DNA of 64,000 bases, from the NCBI RefSeq assembly GCF_964355755.1, contig NC_092672.1:31554501-31618500 (forward strand), written 5' to 3'. The notes under the pieces are model-generated. The model was not told the origin of the DNA. It did no database searches and saw only the letters and a program-made list of their open reading frames with translations. Positions within the stretch are counted from its first letter, which is position 1. Each line of letters begins with the position of its first letter. A program made the position numbers and the translations under genes. Positions 12,482 through 24,549 of this stretch are shown piece after piece. This stretch comes from Antedon mediterranea (taxonomy: Eukaryota; Echinodermata; Crinoidea; Comatulida; Antedonidae).

Positions 12482-12830
12482 AAGCTTGGTTTCCACTTGC
12501 GACGCAACGCAAAGACGTAACGCAATGTAAAGCGTGGTTCCCACTAGCGACGCAACACAAGGACGTAACGCAACGAAAGTGAATTGACCAATCACAAGCG
12601 ATGGCTTATTCGCTTGTGATTGCTAACCGTCTATAACTTCGCTTGTCATTGGTTAAAACGCTTGCATTGCGTTTACGTCCTTGCGTTATGTTCTAGTGGG
12701 AACCGAGCTTTAGTGATTTGACAAATCACAAGCGATGTATTATTTAAACAGTGGCTTGCCATTGGTCAACTCGCTTGCGTTGCGCGTAGACCTACGTCTT
12801 TGAGTTGCGTCTCTAGTGGAAACCACGCTT
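12482..12830. mobile_element. Nested hairpin MITEs of the GGTTCCCACTAG family
   Basis: An outer copy runs from AAGCTTGGTTTCCACT at 12482 to AGTGGAAACCACGCTT at 12830. It is interrupted at 12530-12710 by a second copy, AAGCGTGGTTCCCACTAG to CTAGTGGGAACCGAGCTT. The inner copy is flanked on both sides by TA (12528-12529 and 12711-12712), which indicates a TA target duplication and a cut-and-paste transposase of Tc1/mariner type. The whole nest is duplicated at 18102-18450. Confidence 0.7.
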
Positions 12831-13510
12831 AAAGATGTATTGTCCCCTAAAAACTTGAAAAATGAAGATTAATTAAATCAGACTTTGAATAGGTTATTTT
12901 GTAGTTTTGATAAAGTGAATCACTTCCGTAGAAAAAAAACCGCTTTCAATTCCATTTTGTTTAGGTAAATAAATTATTTTATAAGTCAATAACTAATTAT
13001 ATGAGATTAAAATGGCATATTCAACAACAAACATTTAAACAATTATTTTTCAGGGGGACAATACATCTTTAATACATCGACTACAAGTTTTTCATCTTGT
13101 TCTTAAAAAATATTTTTGTGTAATCTGGTTTTATTTCGGTAACTTGATCGGTAAAATCAACTCTTTAAAAAATATATAAGAAGCCAAATATTTAACTATA
13201 AAAAAACTTTACTACATCTGCTACAACTGTATCACTAAAATAAGACCGAACGAACGGTAAGTAGACTTAAACCAATTACATTACCATAGTATTAGATAAT
13301 TAAAAAGCAAGATTATGAATGAAGCAGGTTACATAAAATGAAAAGCCCTAACTTCGATTTAATTTCTTGATTAAAAGCACTAATTAATAAATGACGTAAA
13401 CAAAATTACATTACCATAATGTACCGTACGTTACATCATTATATTATAGGCCTTTATTTCGGCTTTTCATCTTTTTTGAGTTTTTTTAACATCATCTTGA
13501 CGGTACCTTT

Positions 13511-13661
13511 TGCGTGTTCCCATTAGGATGCAACGAAGGATGTATGGGCAACGCAACCGAGTTGACCAACCAGTCCGAGTAATCCATCGATTGTGATTGG
13601 TCAAATTACTAGCGTTGGTGGGTGTACTTTCTTGCGTTGCATCCTAGTGGGCACCAAGCCT
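13511..13661. mobile_element. Diverged hairpin MITE, GGTTCCCACTAG family
   Basis: TGTTCCCATTAGGATGCAAC at the left and GTTGCATCCTAGTGGGCACC at the right are inverted, and the inner segments (ACCAACCAG, TGATTGGTC) are partly complementary. The corresponding site in duplication unit 2 lacks this copy. Confidence 0.55.
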
Positions 13662-13745
13662 AAATGTTTAATCAATAAAATAATTCACTTTGTTTGTATT
13701 CCCACATTTATCATAGGCCTATATGCCTATACAAACACTCACAAA

Positions 13746-13943
13746 GAGTGAGTGGCCGAGCGGTCAAGACAGTGGAACCGTAATTACGTAGCCATAACAT
13801 CGGCAAGGGTTCGAGGCTCACTCGCTCCATGGTTCTGGTGGTAGAACGAGTCTTCTCGGATAAGGACTATAAACCGTAGGTCCAGTGTACACATAGCTCA
13901 TGCTCACTTTAAAGAACCTAGTACATCTTTCGAGACGAGTACC
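13746..13943 (+). mobile_element. tRNA-derived SINE, MetaSINE-like
   Basis: The head at 13746-13824 has a perfect seven-base acceptor-like pairing (GAGTGAG with CTCACTC), an A box (TGGCCGAGCGGTC) and a B box (GGTTCGAGGCTC), with the spacing of a class II tRNA such as Leu or Ser. The anticodon arm does not fold cleanly, so it is a SINE head and not a working tRNA gene. The body, with GGATAAGGAC, AAACC, GGTCC, GTGTACA and TTTAAAGAACC, resembles the conserved core of the metazoan MetaSINE group. A 5'-truncated copy of the same insertion is in duplication unit 2 at about 20199-20365. Confidence 0.65.
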
Positions 13944-15178
13944 CCGGTGTACTAGTCCACACAAACACAGCCACTGTCACACACAGCCACTGTGCAAATT
14001 GGGACTGGACCGTTTTAGAGGTGTTTACCACCTGTTGGTCCAGATCCTTCACTAACTGAGTTAGTGAGAAGTCGAATAAATAAAAATAAAATAAAAACGA
14101 TTTGCATAACACAAACGAGCGTAACATTTTATTTTTGACCAGCATGCACAACAAATTGATACGATTGTTTCACAATACAAACACCAATTTACCTATTTTA
14201 CAGATTTACACCGTGACAGGTTTAATTAATTGGAAACTATTTTGGTCAATTGCATTATTACAACACTAGTTTCATGTTTCATTTTATTATTCATTATTGT
14301 CACGTTTTCAAATTATTTACATAATTAATAGCATGGCGCGGTGGTAATGTAAATTGATTCTGACGATGATACTATAATCTATCGATATTTTTACAAATAT
14401 TGTTTCTCACTGATAAGGCAACCTACGCGCAACTCGAGTAAATCGACCAATCACAAGCGGCAGTTCAGATGATCCATTGATTAGTAAAATTGTACGAGTG
14501 TACGTACGTTGTGTTGTGCGAAACAAGACAAATGATGCAAACTATACGGTATTGAAAATGTCAAAATCGGCACTGAATTTTGGTCGAAAGTTATTTCATC
14601 ACGGTACCTTTTGGTTTTTACAACTAACAATGATCGGTCTGGTACCGTTTACTATAACAAGTACCTTACGTTGAATATACGTCATGGCGTTGCATTTACG
14701 TCGTTCTTACTTACAGCAGCATTTTTTCCTGTGAGGTTAAGGCAGAAATATGAATAATTCAGTACCTTGATTATTTTCTATCATAAAGAAAATTGCAAGA
14801 TAGCTGATTACTTCTCTCAACTATTAAAAAAAACATGTTCTTGATAGACCTCGAACCGGTGTAATAGTTTACACACATGATTTAATCTGGCCATGCTTAT
14901 ATAGCGCCCTCTATAACGACTGATTTCTGCCTTAATCTCATAGAAAAAAAATGCAGCCCGGCAGCATTATTTCTGCCTCAACGAACCTAACCGGAAAATA
15001 AATAATGCAACCGGGCACTTTAAATTAATGTCTTACTTGTTTCTTAGCATTGACATTATGCAACCACAATATTAGGTGCTATATAAATCTAGGATATTAT
15101 TATTATTTTTTAACCTAAATTGTACATCAGTTGATAGCACCAAAACATTGGTTAGGTTCATGCATTTACTTTTAAAAT

Positions 15179-16135
15179 TCATTTGAAACATTTAAGACGA
15201 AGGAACTTGAAAAACACGTCTCTGATTTTAAGATTTGTAAGTGCATAAAGGAATGGATTGATGGCAGAGTTACTGAACAAGAGGTAGACTAAAACCACGT
15301 AAACAATTTCATCTGGTGAGTAATCACTAACACTACTAAAAAAAAGCACAGTACAGTAAGGAGTCCAGCAGATGATAAAGGCAGAAAGTAAAACAGCAAG
15401 AGTTACTGCAGCCTTTCGATGTCGTCTCATTGAAGAAATTGCTATGTTCCGTTGGGTAGAAAATGCAATGATTGATAATGGATTTGTACGCGTACGATGA
15501 CGTATCTCTTTGAATACATAACTATTCAAATAAATTATAATGGTTAATGGTATCACAAAATTAACGAATATAGCTATCAAACTGTAAGCCGTACTTTCTT
15601 TCAATTCGTTATCGCACTCTTTTGAGTAGTCAATTATTTGTTCTCCTTTGATTTTCTCACCGAATAAATATGGAATTGCGTAAAATGGTAATATAACAGC
15701 CCACGAGACAAGAATCATAACGGTAACTCGTTGTGTAGTCTGAAATTTACGGTATTTCAACTTTAGTTTTAGCATCCAGTACCGGTCCAAACTGATTAAG
15801 ATAATACCACAAACAGAAACAACACATGCCGTGTATTTAATGATCAACCACATCTTACAGACGCCTTCACCGAATGGCCAATAACCAAACATTAGTTCAA
15901 AGATGCTAAGCGGGAATGCGAAAGCGCCAATTAAAAAGTCGGCAACAGAAAGATTTAAGATGAACAAATTCGCTGGATTCGAACGAAGCGATTTTTCGGT
16001 GATGAAAGCAAGAATTACCAGACTGTTTCCGAACACGGTCACTACGGATATAAACCAGCATATGATGATTCCGCCGGATACATTCAAAGTATCGTCAGTT
16101 TGATTTCCGACATCATTGTCGCTTAAAAAATCCAT
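15179..16135 (-). CDS. GPCR C: intact H3-like receptor with Lys at 3.32
   Basis: Single-exon frame of 318 residues from the ATG at 16135-16133; the frame stays open a few codons further without an ATG. It has NQT glycosylation at residue 11, GNSLVILAF, the Cys in FGEGVCKMW, DRYW, RRHRKAAVTLAV, CWTPY (256-260), NPFLY in TM7, and a tail ending LKCFK with a possible palmitoylated Cys. The striking change is the amine-binding Asp3.32: codon AAA gives Lys100 in WLIIKY. Position 5.46 is Asn192 and 7.43 is Phe instead of Trp. The fold and G-protein-coupling motifs are kept while the canonical amine contact is lost. A receptor with an altered, perhaps acidic, ligand is possible, as is a sequence under relaxed constraint. 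Its close paralogue D carries Asn at 3.32. Confidence 0.85.
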   Translation of the reverse strand: MDFLSDNDVGNQTDDTLNVSGGIIICWFISVVTVFGNSLVILAFITEKSLRSNPANLFILNLSVADFLIGAFAFPLSIFELMFGYWPFGEGVCKMWLIIKYTACVVSVCGIILISLDRYWMLKLKLKYRKFQTTQRVTVMILVSWAVILPFYAIPYLFGEKIKGEQIIDYSKECDNELKESTAYSLIAIFVNFVIPLTIIIYLNSYVFKEIRHRTRTNPLSIIAFSTQRNIAISSMRRHRKAAVTLAVLLSAFIICWTPYCTVLFFSSVSDYSPDEIVYVVLVYLLFSNSAINPFLYALTNLKIRDVFFKFLRLKCFK

Positions 16136-16960
16136 ATTGAAGTGATCTTGGACAATCACTGAAACTAAATAAAACAGTAGTTTGAGTTAGAATAACTAAT
16201 CCGTTTAAACTACTTCGTGCAATGTTGTTCTATAGGCCCTATTGTTATTGTCTATGATAACTGAAATGTCATGTTTATTTAGTTGCATTGCTCCCAATTT
16301 TGATATAGTAATTTTAAATACAATTTACAAATAATTTATTTGCAGTGATGTTAAATTTGTATATACTGTGCATACTACAAAATAAGATTATCAGAAAACT
16401 CCGATATAGAACAATTAAAAAACAATACATGGTTCCGATTTTGCTATTATTGTTTTCGATATTTTTGAATAAACAATACACATTGTACTTACAGTGTATT
16501 AAATGCCACTATTCATCAGTCAGTGATGGAGTTCTAAGTTGTCCACACTGGTTGTCGCTACGATATTAAATTGAATAAAAGATGCATCGTATATTAATTA
16601 TTATATACATACATTGTTAGACCAATCAAGTATAAAGTTACATTTTAATGGAAGTAATCATATCATTTATAATCTAATAATGATATTCTATAATTAGGAG
16701 GGCGCGATACTAATTATTTGAAAAATCAATTACTTACTTTCAAGTAGTCACTGATTGTGTTTTACAGTCATGTCCACGTGTGTTGTCTGACCATTCTCTT
16801 ACGTTATTTTCCTCACATTTAGCACGAACATTTTCTCGTGTATTACTCGTGTCAAATGAATAAGATGCATGGCCTAACTTCAGCAAACTGCAGTTACCGA
16901 AGATTGTCAACTGTCAACTACATAGTCATACCAAACGGTGAAAAGCTTTTCTTTCCAAAC
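16136..16960 (-). promoter_or_regulatory. Leader of GPCR C: candidate 5'UTR intron and conserved upstream block
   Basis: On the minus strand an acceptor TTTATTTAGTTTCAG ends at 16159 and a donor GTAAGT starts at 16492, giving a 334-bp candidate intron just upstream of the start codon. The same pair is in D, H and others. The block at 16695-16960 is shared by most units; it begins GGAGGGCGCGATACTAATTA, carries a CACGTG E-box at 16775-16780, and ends in a GCAAACTGCAGTTACC segment. Promoter activity is inferred from conservation and position only. Confidence 0.5.
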
Positions 16961-18101
16961 TCGTTGTAACAAACTGCCACTTTTTAAACTATTTACTGAA
17001 GGCCGTCATTCTGTCCATAATCACATGAATACCCTACAAAACTGTTATCTGACAACCCTCAGCAAGCTAGTTTGTCGACATATTTTCTTCAAAATAAAAA
17101 GGCTTAACTTCTGCAAACTAATTTCCAAGTAGTTTGCCAATTGGTCTAAAGTTTTTTGACAAACGAACATTGTTACAACCAAGCTTTAGGTGCTCGAGTT
17201 TACCATTATAGCCTAAACCTTAAGTCTCCCGAATAATATGTTCTTTCTGTGGATTTGGAACTATACCGTATTTTAAAACTTAGCTTGTTTTTTATTGCTA
17301 CAATTTTTAAAAATGTTATTTAGAAATTGTATATACCTGTATATCTTTGTACTTTTTATAAAATCTAAAACTGTTGTGCAGTAGTTCTTACAGTCATGGC
17401 AAATTGTACTGCACATTTTTATATGTATTTTTTTTAACCAGAAAGAGCACTTAAAGGTATTTTGGTTGTTTTTAGTTTTTAATCTTTAAAAAAATAAATA
17501 AATAAAAGAAATCCTAAATTTTAAAATGTCTGAACCTAAAAGTGAACAAATTAACTACAACTTTTAATACGTTGCATTTCGCACGAATATTCTCGCGTGT
17601 CACAGTAATATTACTCGTGTCATAAGCGGTATATTGCTGTCCTAAAAAGTTTGTTATTGAAGTTTTTTTTTTCATTTTGTGAACGAGTGCATTTGAAATA
17701 TGTAACTACTAAAGGCAGGGTAATCATTGCAAACTTTGGCGAGAAAAGTCTCTTAACTTCTACAGACTATAGTTCTGTAATTTGCAGAAGTTTGTAAACT
17801 GGTTCTACACTAGAAAACTTTGGAAAAACGTATCTTAGCAACTGTTAAAGTTTGCACAAGTTAAGCTTCCTGTCTAAACTGGAGGCTGTCAAATACGGCC
17901 TAACGTATGCAAAGTAGTTTACCGCAGCCTCGGCAGCACTACAACTTTAGGCCTACGGTTTGCAAACTCAGACAAGAACAGTTTTCTAAAATGTGCTAGT
18001 TGGCAAACTGCACACAAATTAGAAGACATTATTTTTTAGTAGCCGACTGGCGAGATAGAGTTTCAACCTCATCAGTCGAATCATGACATCCATCATCTCT
18101 A

Positions 18102-18450
18102 AAGCTTGGTTTCCACTTTCGACGCAACGCAAGGACGTAACGCAATGTAAAGCGTGGTTCCCACTAGCGACGCAACACAAAGACGTAACGCAACGAAAGT
18201 GAATTGACCAATCACAAGCGATGGCTTATTCGCTTGTGATTGCTAACCGTCTATAACTTCGCTTGTCATTGGTTAAAACGCTTGCATTGCGTTTACGTCC
18301 TTGCGTTATGTTCTAGTGGGAATCGAGCTTTAGTGATTTGACAAATCACAAGCGATGTATTATTTAAACAGTGGCTTGCCATTGGTCAACTCGCTTGCGT
18401 TGCGCGTAGACCTACGTCTTTGAGTTGCGTCTCTAGTGGAAACCACGCTT
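18102..18450. mobile_element. Duplicated copy of the nested hairpin MITEs
   Basis: Outer (18102-18450) and inner (18150-18330) MITEs sit exactly as in unit 1, so both insertions predate the segmental duplication. Confidence 0.7.
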
Positions 18451-19342
18451 AAAGATGTATTGTCCCCTAAAAACTTGAAAAATGAAGATTAATTAAATCA
18501 GACTTTGAATAGGTTATTTTGTAGTTTTGATAAAGTGAATCACTTCCGTAGAAAAAAAAAACCGCTTTCAATTCCATTTTGTTTAGGTAAATAAATTATT
18601 TTATAAGTCAATAACTATTATATGAGATTAAAATGGCATATTCAACAACAAACATTTAAACAATTATTTTTCAGGGAGACAATACATCTTTAATACATCG
18701 ACTACAAGTTTTTCATCTTGTTCTTAAAAAATATTTTTGTGTAATCTGGTTTTATTTCGGTAACTTGATCGGTAAAATCAACTCTTTAAAAAATATATAA
18801 GAAGCCAAATATTTAACTATAAAAAACTTTACTACATCTGCTACAACTGTATCACTAAAATAAGACCGAACGAATGGACTGAATATTTGTGCAGATAACA
18901 CAGGTAAGTAGACTTAACCCAATTACATTACCATAGTATTAGATAATTAAAAAGCAAGATTATGAATGAAGCAGGTTACATAAAATGAAAAGCCCTAATT
19001 TCTTGATTAAAAGCACTAATTAATAAATGACGTAAACAAAATTACATTACCATAATGTACCGTACGTTACATCATTATATTCTAGGCCTATATTTCGGCT
19101 TTTCATCTTTTTTTAGTTTTTTTAACATCATCTTGACGGTACCTTTTGCGTGTTAAGAAAGCCGGAACATTGTCTCCGTATTCTTTAAAACTGAACTTAC
19201 TTTTGTTTAATTATAGTTATGAAATTATTAAGGAATATTTATCTAATTGCATTAATAATCGGAATGTTTAATTTATATAATTTTCTTCCTCGGATTTCCA
19301 TTAGAATGTTCTAGTTTTAGCCCATGTTTCCACAGCCGTAAC

Positions 19343-20060
19343 AAACAAGGCCATATAGGTGGCTGCAGTCGCGTGCTTAGTGTTTACCGACCGACCAATC
19401 AACCTACCAACTGACCGAAATTACTGAACTGAAAAATGTTGAAATGTTTAAAAACAGTTATATTTTTTTAATTTACACGTCCGTAGCCTGTCACTTTTGA
19501 CGTGCTCGTATAACGTAATTTCGAGTTGAAAAGTAAGTCAAGAAAACAGAAATCGGGCAAAAAGAGTGCGCAAAAACATTTAACGCGCAGTGCGCGCGCA
19601 AAAATCTGCGCACTCATGGCAATTTTGTAAACGCTTAAAATTGCCTGAAACGTACTCTTATTTCATCGAAAATAAATTTTGAAAATTTTAAGCGCGCGTA
19701 CGCATGCGTTACATGCGCTACGCACGTAATTGTATTGCCATATGATGATTTATGCCCTGAAATTTATGAGTACCAAATTTTATTTAATTGTGATTCATGG
19801 TTGTGAAGATATGATTACAAACGTGATTTCGTTAAATCGTGCGTAGACCTCGTAATTTTGTATTGCGCACCGTGAAAACATAACCACATCGATTCCTGGC
19901 CATAAGGAATATACTGTGAAAAATTGACTTAGCTAGATTAAACTGATATCAAGATAAGGTCAGAAAGCGATAAAACGCATAGTGATACCGGACCGACAGA
20001 CAGACCGACAGACCGACAGACCGACATAGTGAACTATAGAGTCGCTTCCACGCGACTAAA
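19343..20060 (-). mobile_element. Repeat element with AGTCGCGTG ends, copy 1
   Basis: The left end reads ACAAGGCCATATAGGTGGCT then GCAGTCGCGTGC; the right end is the small palindrome AGTCGCGTGGAAGCGACT in reverse, preceded by a (GACC/GACA)n run. The interior has long GCGC-rich words. An inverted copy is at 23677-24526 and a 100-bp deletion derivative at 49374-49477. No transposase is visible; a non-autonomous DNA element is the best guess. Confidence 0.6.
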
Positions 20061-20198
20061 AAGTATCATTTCATTTTTAACCAATCAGATAATAATATAT
20101 CGGTTAATTATCGGTTACTTTTTGGCTTTGGAAACACGGCCTTACACTGTCCTAAGTAATACAATTACGTTTAGCGAAAAGATTGGTTCCCATTAGGC

Positions 20199-20365
20199 AA
20201 GGGTTCGAGGCTCACTCGCTCCATGGTTCTGGTGGTAGAACGAGTCTTCTCGGATAAGGACTATAAACCGTAGGTCCAGTGTACACAATAGCTCATGCGC
20301 ACTTTAAAGAACCTAGTACATCTTTCGAGACGAGTAGGGGGTAGGGGGTTACCCCGGTGTACTAG
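20199..20365 (+). mobile_element. 5'-truncated copy of the MetaSINE-like SINE
   Basis: The copy starts inside the B box (AAGGGTTCGAGGCTCACTCG) and continues through the same body as at 13800-13943, ending in a short GTAGGGG tandem before TTACCCCGGTGTAC. The tRNA-like 5' half is missing at the junction with the preceding element. Confidence 0.6.
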
Positions 20366-21573
20366 TCCACACAAACACAGGCACTGCAAATTGGGACTGG
20401 ACCGTTTTAGAGGTGTTTACCACCTGTTGGTCCAGATCCTTCACTAACTGAGTTAGTGAGAAGTCGAATAAATAAAAATAAAATAAAAACGATTTGCATA
20501 AAACAAACGAGCGTAACATTTTATTTTTGACCAGCATGCACAACAAATTGATACGATTGTTTCACAATACAAAAACCAATTTACCTATTTTACAGATTTA
20601 CACCGTGACAGGTTTAATTAATTGGAAACTATTTTGGTCAATTGCATTATTACAACACTAGTTTCATGTTTCATTTTATTATTCATTATTGTCACGTTTT
20701 CAAATTATTTACATAATTAATAGCATGGCGCGGTGGTAATGTAAATTGATTCTGACGATGATAATATAATCTATCGATATTTTTACAAATATTGTTTCTC
20801 ACTGATAGGGCAACCTACGCGCAACTCGAGTAAATCGACCAATCACAAGCAGCAGTTCGGATGATCCATTGATTAGTAAAATTGTACGAGTGTACGTACG
20901 TTGTGTTGTGCGAAACAAGACAAATGATGCAAACTATACGGTATTGAAAATGTCAAAATCGGCACTGAATTTTGGTCGAAAGTTATTTCATTACGGTACC
21001 TTTTGGTTTTTACAACTAACAATGATCAGTCTGGTACCGTTTACTATAACAAGTACTTTGCGTTGAATATACGTCATGGCGTTGCATTTACGTCGTTCTT
21101 ACTTACAGCAGCATTTTTTCCTGTGAGGTTAAGGCAGAAATATGAATAATTCATTACCTTGATTATTTTCTATCATAAAGAAAATTGCAAGATAGCTGAT
21201 TACTTCTCTCAACTATTAAAAAAAAACATGTTCTTGATAGACCTCGAACCGGTGTAATAGTTTACATACATTATTTAATCTGGCCATGCTTATATAGCGC
21301 CCTCTATAACGACTGATTTCTGCCTTAATCTCATAAAAAAAAATGCAGCCCGGCAGCATTATTTCTGCCTCAACGAACCTAACCGGAAAATAAATAATGC
21401 AACCGGGCACTTCTTTGAATTAATGTCTTACTTGTTTCTTAGCATTGACATTATGCAACCACAATATTAGGTGCTATATAAATCTAGAATATTATTATTA
21501 TTTTTTAACCTAAATTGTACATCAGTTGATAGCACCAAAACATTGGTTAGGTTCATGCATTTACTTTTAAAAT

Positions 21574-22520
21574 TCATTTGAAACATTTAAGACGAAGGAA
21601 CTTGAAAAACACGTCTCTGATTTTAAGATTTGTAAGTGCATAAAGGAATGGATTGATGGCCGAGTTACTCCACAAGAGGTAGACTAAAACCGCATAAACA
21701 ATTTCATCTGGTGAGTAATCATTAACACTACTCAAAAAAAGCACAGTACAGTCCAGCAGATGACAAAAGCAGAAAGTAAAACCGCAAGAGTTACTGCAGC
21801 CTTTCGATGTCGTCTCATTGAAGAAATTGCTATGTTCCGTTGGGTAGAAAATGCAATGATTGATAATGGGTTTGTACGCGTACGATGACGTATCTCTTTG
21901 AATACATAACTATTCAAATAAATTATAATGGTTAATGGTATCACAAAAATAACGAATAGACCTACCAATCTGTAAGCCGTACTTTCTTTCAATTCTGTAT
22001 CGCACTTTCTTGAGTAGTCAATTTGTTCTCCTCTGATTTTCTCACCGAATAAATATGAAATTGCGTAAAATGGTAATATAACAGCCCACGAGACAAGAAT
22101 CATAACGGTAACTCGTTGTGTAGTCTGAAATTGACGGTATTTCAACTTTAGTTTTAGCATCCAGTACCGATCCAAACTGATTAAGATAATACCACAAACA
22201 GAAACAGCACATGCCGTGTAATTAATGATCAGCCCCATCTTACAGACGCCTTCACCGAATGGCCAATAACCAAACATTAGTTCAAGGATGCTAAGCGGGA
22301 ATGCGAAAGCGCCAATTAAAAAGTCGGCAACAGAAAGATTTAAGATGAACAAATTCGCTGGATTCGAACAAAGCGATTTTTCGGTGATGAAAGCAAGAAT
22401 TACCAGACTGTTTCCGAACACGGTCACTACGGATATAAACCAGCATATGATGATTCCGCCGGATACATTCAAAGTATCGTCAGTTTGATTTCCGACATCA
22501 TTGTCGCTTAAAAAATCCAT
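21574..22520 (-). pseudogene. GPCR D: paralogue of C, frameshifted in TM6
   Basis: From the ATG at 22520-22518 the frame matches C closely through TM5 and intracellular loop 3, then breaks at CWT. Compared with C, seven bases (minus strand CCTTACT) are missing at plus position 21750/21751. The deletion lies between two ACT copies, as expected of slippage. The remaining TM6-TM7 code, including a LLWSNSAINPFLY-type TM7 and the LKCFK end with its stop at 21574-21576, continues in another frame. Position 3.32 is Asn (AAT) and 5.46 is Ile. A Trp-to-Gly change before TM3 (KMGLIIN) is also seen. It is a recent pseudogene within duplication unit 2; its leader still has the acceptor (AG at 22545-22544) and donor (22879) seen in C. 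Confidence 0.85.
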
Positions 22521-23345
22521 ATTGAAGTGATCTTGGACAATCACTGAAACTAAATAAAACAGTAGTTTGAGTTAGAATAACTAATCCGTTTAAACTACTT
22601 CGTGCAATGTTGTTCTATATAGGCCCTATTGTTATTCTCAATGATAACTCAAATGTCATGTTTATTTAGTTGCATTGCTCCCAATTTTAATATAATAATT
22701 TTAAATACAATTTACAAATAATTTATTTGCAGTGATGTTAAATTTGTATATACTGTGCATACTACAAAATAAGATTATCAGAAAACTCCGATATAGAACA
22801 ATTAAAAAACAATACATGGTTCCGATTTTGATATTATTGTTTTCGATATTTTTGAATAAACAATACACATTGTACTTACAGTGTATTAAATGCCACTATT
22901 CATCAGTCAGTGATGGAGTTCTAAGTTGTCCACACTGGTTGTCGCTACGATATTAAATTGAATAAAAGATGCATCGTATATTAATTATTATATACATACA
23001 TTGTTAGACCAATCAAGTATAAAGTTACATTTTAATGGAAGTAATCATATCATTTATAATCTAATAATGATATTCTTTAATTAGGAGGGCGCGATACTAA
23101 TTATTTGAAAAATCAATCACTTACTTTCAAGTAGTCACTGATCGTGTTTTACAGTCATGTCCACGTGTGTTGTCTGACCATTCTCTTACGTTATTTTCCT
23201 CACATTTAGCACGAACATTTTTTGTGTATTACTCGTATCAAATGAATAAGATGCATGGCCTAACTTCAGCAAACTGCAGTTACCGAAGATTGTCAACTGT
23301 CAACTACATAGTCATACCAAATGGTGAAAAGCTTTTCTTTCCAAA
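22521..23345 (-). promoter_or_regulatory. Leader and upstream block of pseudogene D
   Basis: This is the copy of the C leader: candidate intron 22544-22879 and conserved block 23085-23345 with CACGTG at 23162-23167. It is nearly identical to C despite the dead coding region. Confidence 0.45.
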
Positions 23346-23676
23346 CTCGTTGTAGCAAACTGCCACTTATTAAACTATTTACTGAAGGCCGTCATTCTGT
23401 CCATAATCACATGAATACCCTACAAAACTGTTATCTGACAACCCTCAGCAAACTAGTTTGTCGACATATTTTCTTCAAAATAAAAAGGCTTAACTTTTGC
23501 AAACTAATTTCCAAGTAGTTTGCCAATTGGTCTAAAGTTATTTGACAAACGAACATTTTTACAACCAAGATTTAGGTGCTCGAGTTTACCCTAAACCTTA
23601 AGTCTCTTGAATAATGTTTTCTTGTTGTGGATTTGGAACTATACGGTATTTAAAATATTCAAACTTATCAGTTTTT

Positions 23677-24526
23677 AGTCGCGTGGAAGCGACTCTATAG
23701 TTCACTATGTCGGTCGGTCGGTCTGTCTGTCTGTCTGTCTGTCTGTCGGTCTGTCTGTCGGTCTGTCTGTCTGTCTGTCTGTCTGTCGGTCCGGTATCAC
23801 TATGCGTTTTATCGCTTTCTGACCTTATCTTGATATCAGTTTAATCTAGCTAGGTCAATTTTTCACAGTATATTCCTTATGGCCAGGAATCAATGTGGTT
23901 ATGTTTTCACGGTGCGCAATAAAAAATTACGCGGTCTATGCACGATTTAACGAAATCACGTTTGTAATCATATCTTCACAACCATAAATCACAATTAAAT
24001 AAAATTTGGTAATCATAAATTTCAGGGCATAAATCATCATATGGCAATACAATTACGTGCGTAGCGCATGTAACGCAGGCGTACGCGCGCTTAACATTTT
24101 CAAAATTTATTTTCGATGAAATAAGAGTACATTTCAGGCAATTTTAAGCGTTTACAAAATTGCCATGAGTGCGCATATTTTTGCGCGCGTACTGCGCGTT
24201 AAATGTTATTGCGCACTCTTTTTGCCCGATTTCTGTTTTCTTGACTTACTTTTCAACTCGAAATTACGTTATACGAGCACGTCGAAAGTGACAGGCTACG
24301 CACGTGTAAATTTAAAAAAAATAAATGTTTTTAAACATTTCAACATTTTTAAACATGTTCAGTAATTTTGGTCAGTATAGTTCACTATGTCGGTCGGTCG
24401 GTCTCTCTGTCTGTCTGTCTGTCTGTCTGTCGGTCTGTCGGTCTGTCTGTCGGTCTGTCGGTCTGTCTGTCGGTCCGGTATCACTATGCATTGTAGCACG
24501 CGACTTAATGGCTGTTGGCCTTGTTT
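23677..24526 (+). mobile_element. Repeat element with AGTCGCGTG ends, inverted copy
   Basis: The element begins TTAGTCGCGTGGAAGCGACT, followed by a (GTCG/GTCT)n microsatellite at about 23707-23808, and runs through the reverse complement of the 19343-20060 copy. It then enters a second (GTCG/GTCT)n run (24389-24478) and ends with AGCACGCGACTTAATGGC and GGCCTTGTTT. Comparison with unit 1 (about 17275-17300, TAGCTTGTTTTTTATTGC) shows the empty site. The two microsatellite blocks suggest a terminal duplication inside this copy. Confidence 0.6.
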
Positions 24527-24549
24527 ATTTCTACAATTTGATTTAAAAA

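Larger units (their letters stand above)
11941..17567. repeat. Segmental tandem duplication, unit 1 (contains GPCR C)
   Basis: Sequence from about 11941 is repeated almost base for base from 17568, with the same MITE nest, the same SINE remnant and a paralogous receptor in the same order. The junction near 17560-17568 joins sequence otherwise found beside the E units (GTCTGAACCTAAAAGTG) to the middle of the B upstream block, as expected of unequal crossing-over. Confidence 0.85.

Noticed and set aside
13746-13824. A functional tRNA gene
   Set aside because: The acceptor stem and pol III boxes are good, but the anticodon stem does not pair properly and the SINE body follows directly.
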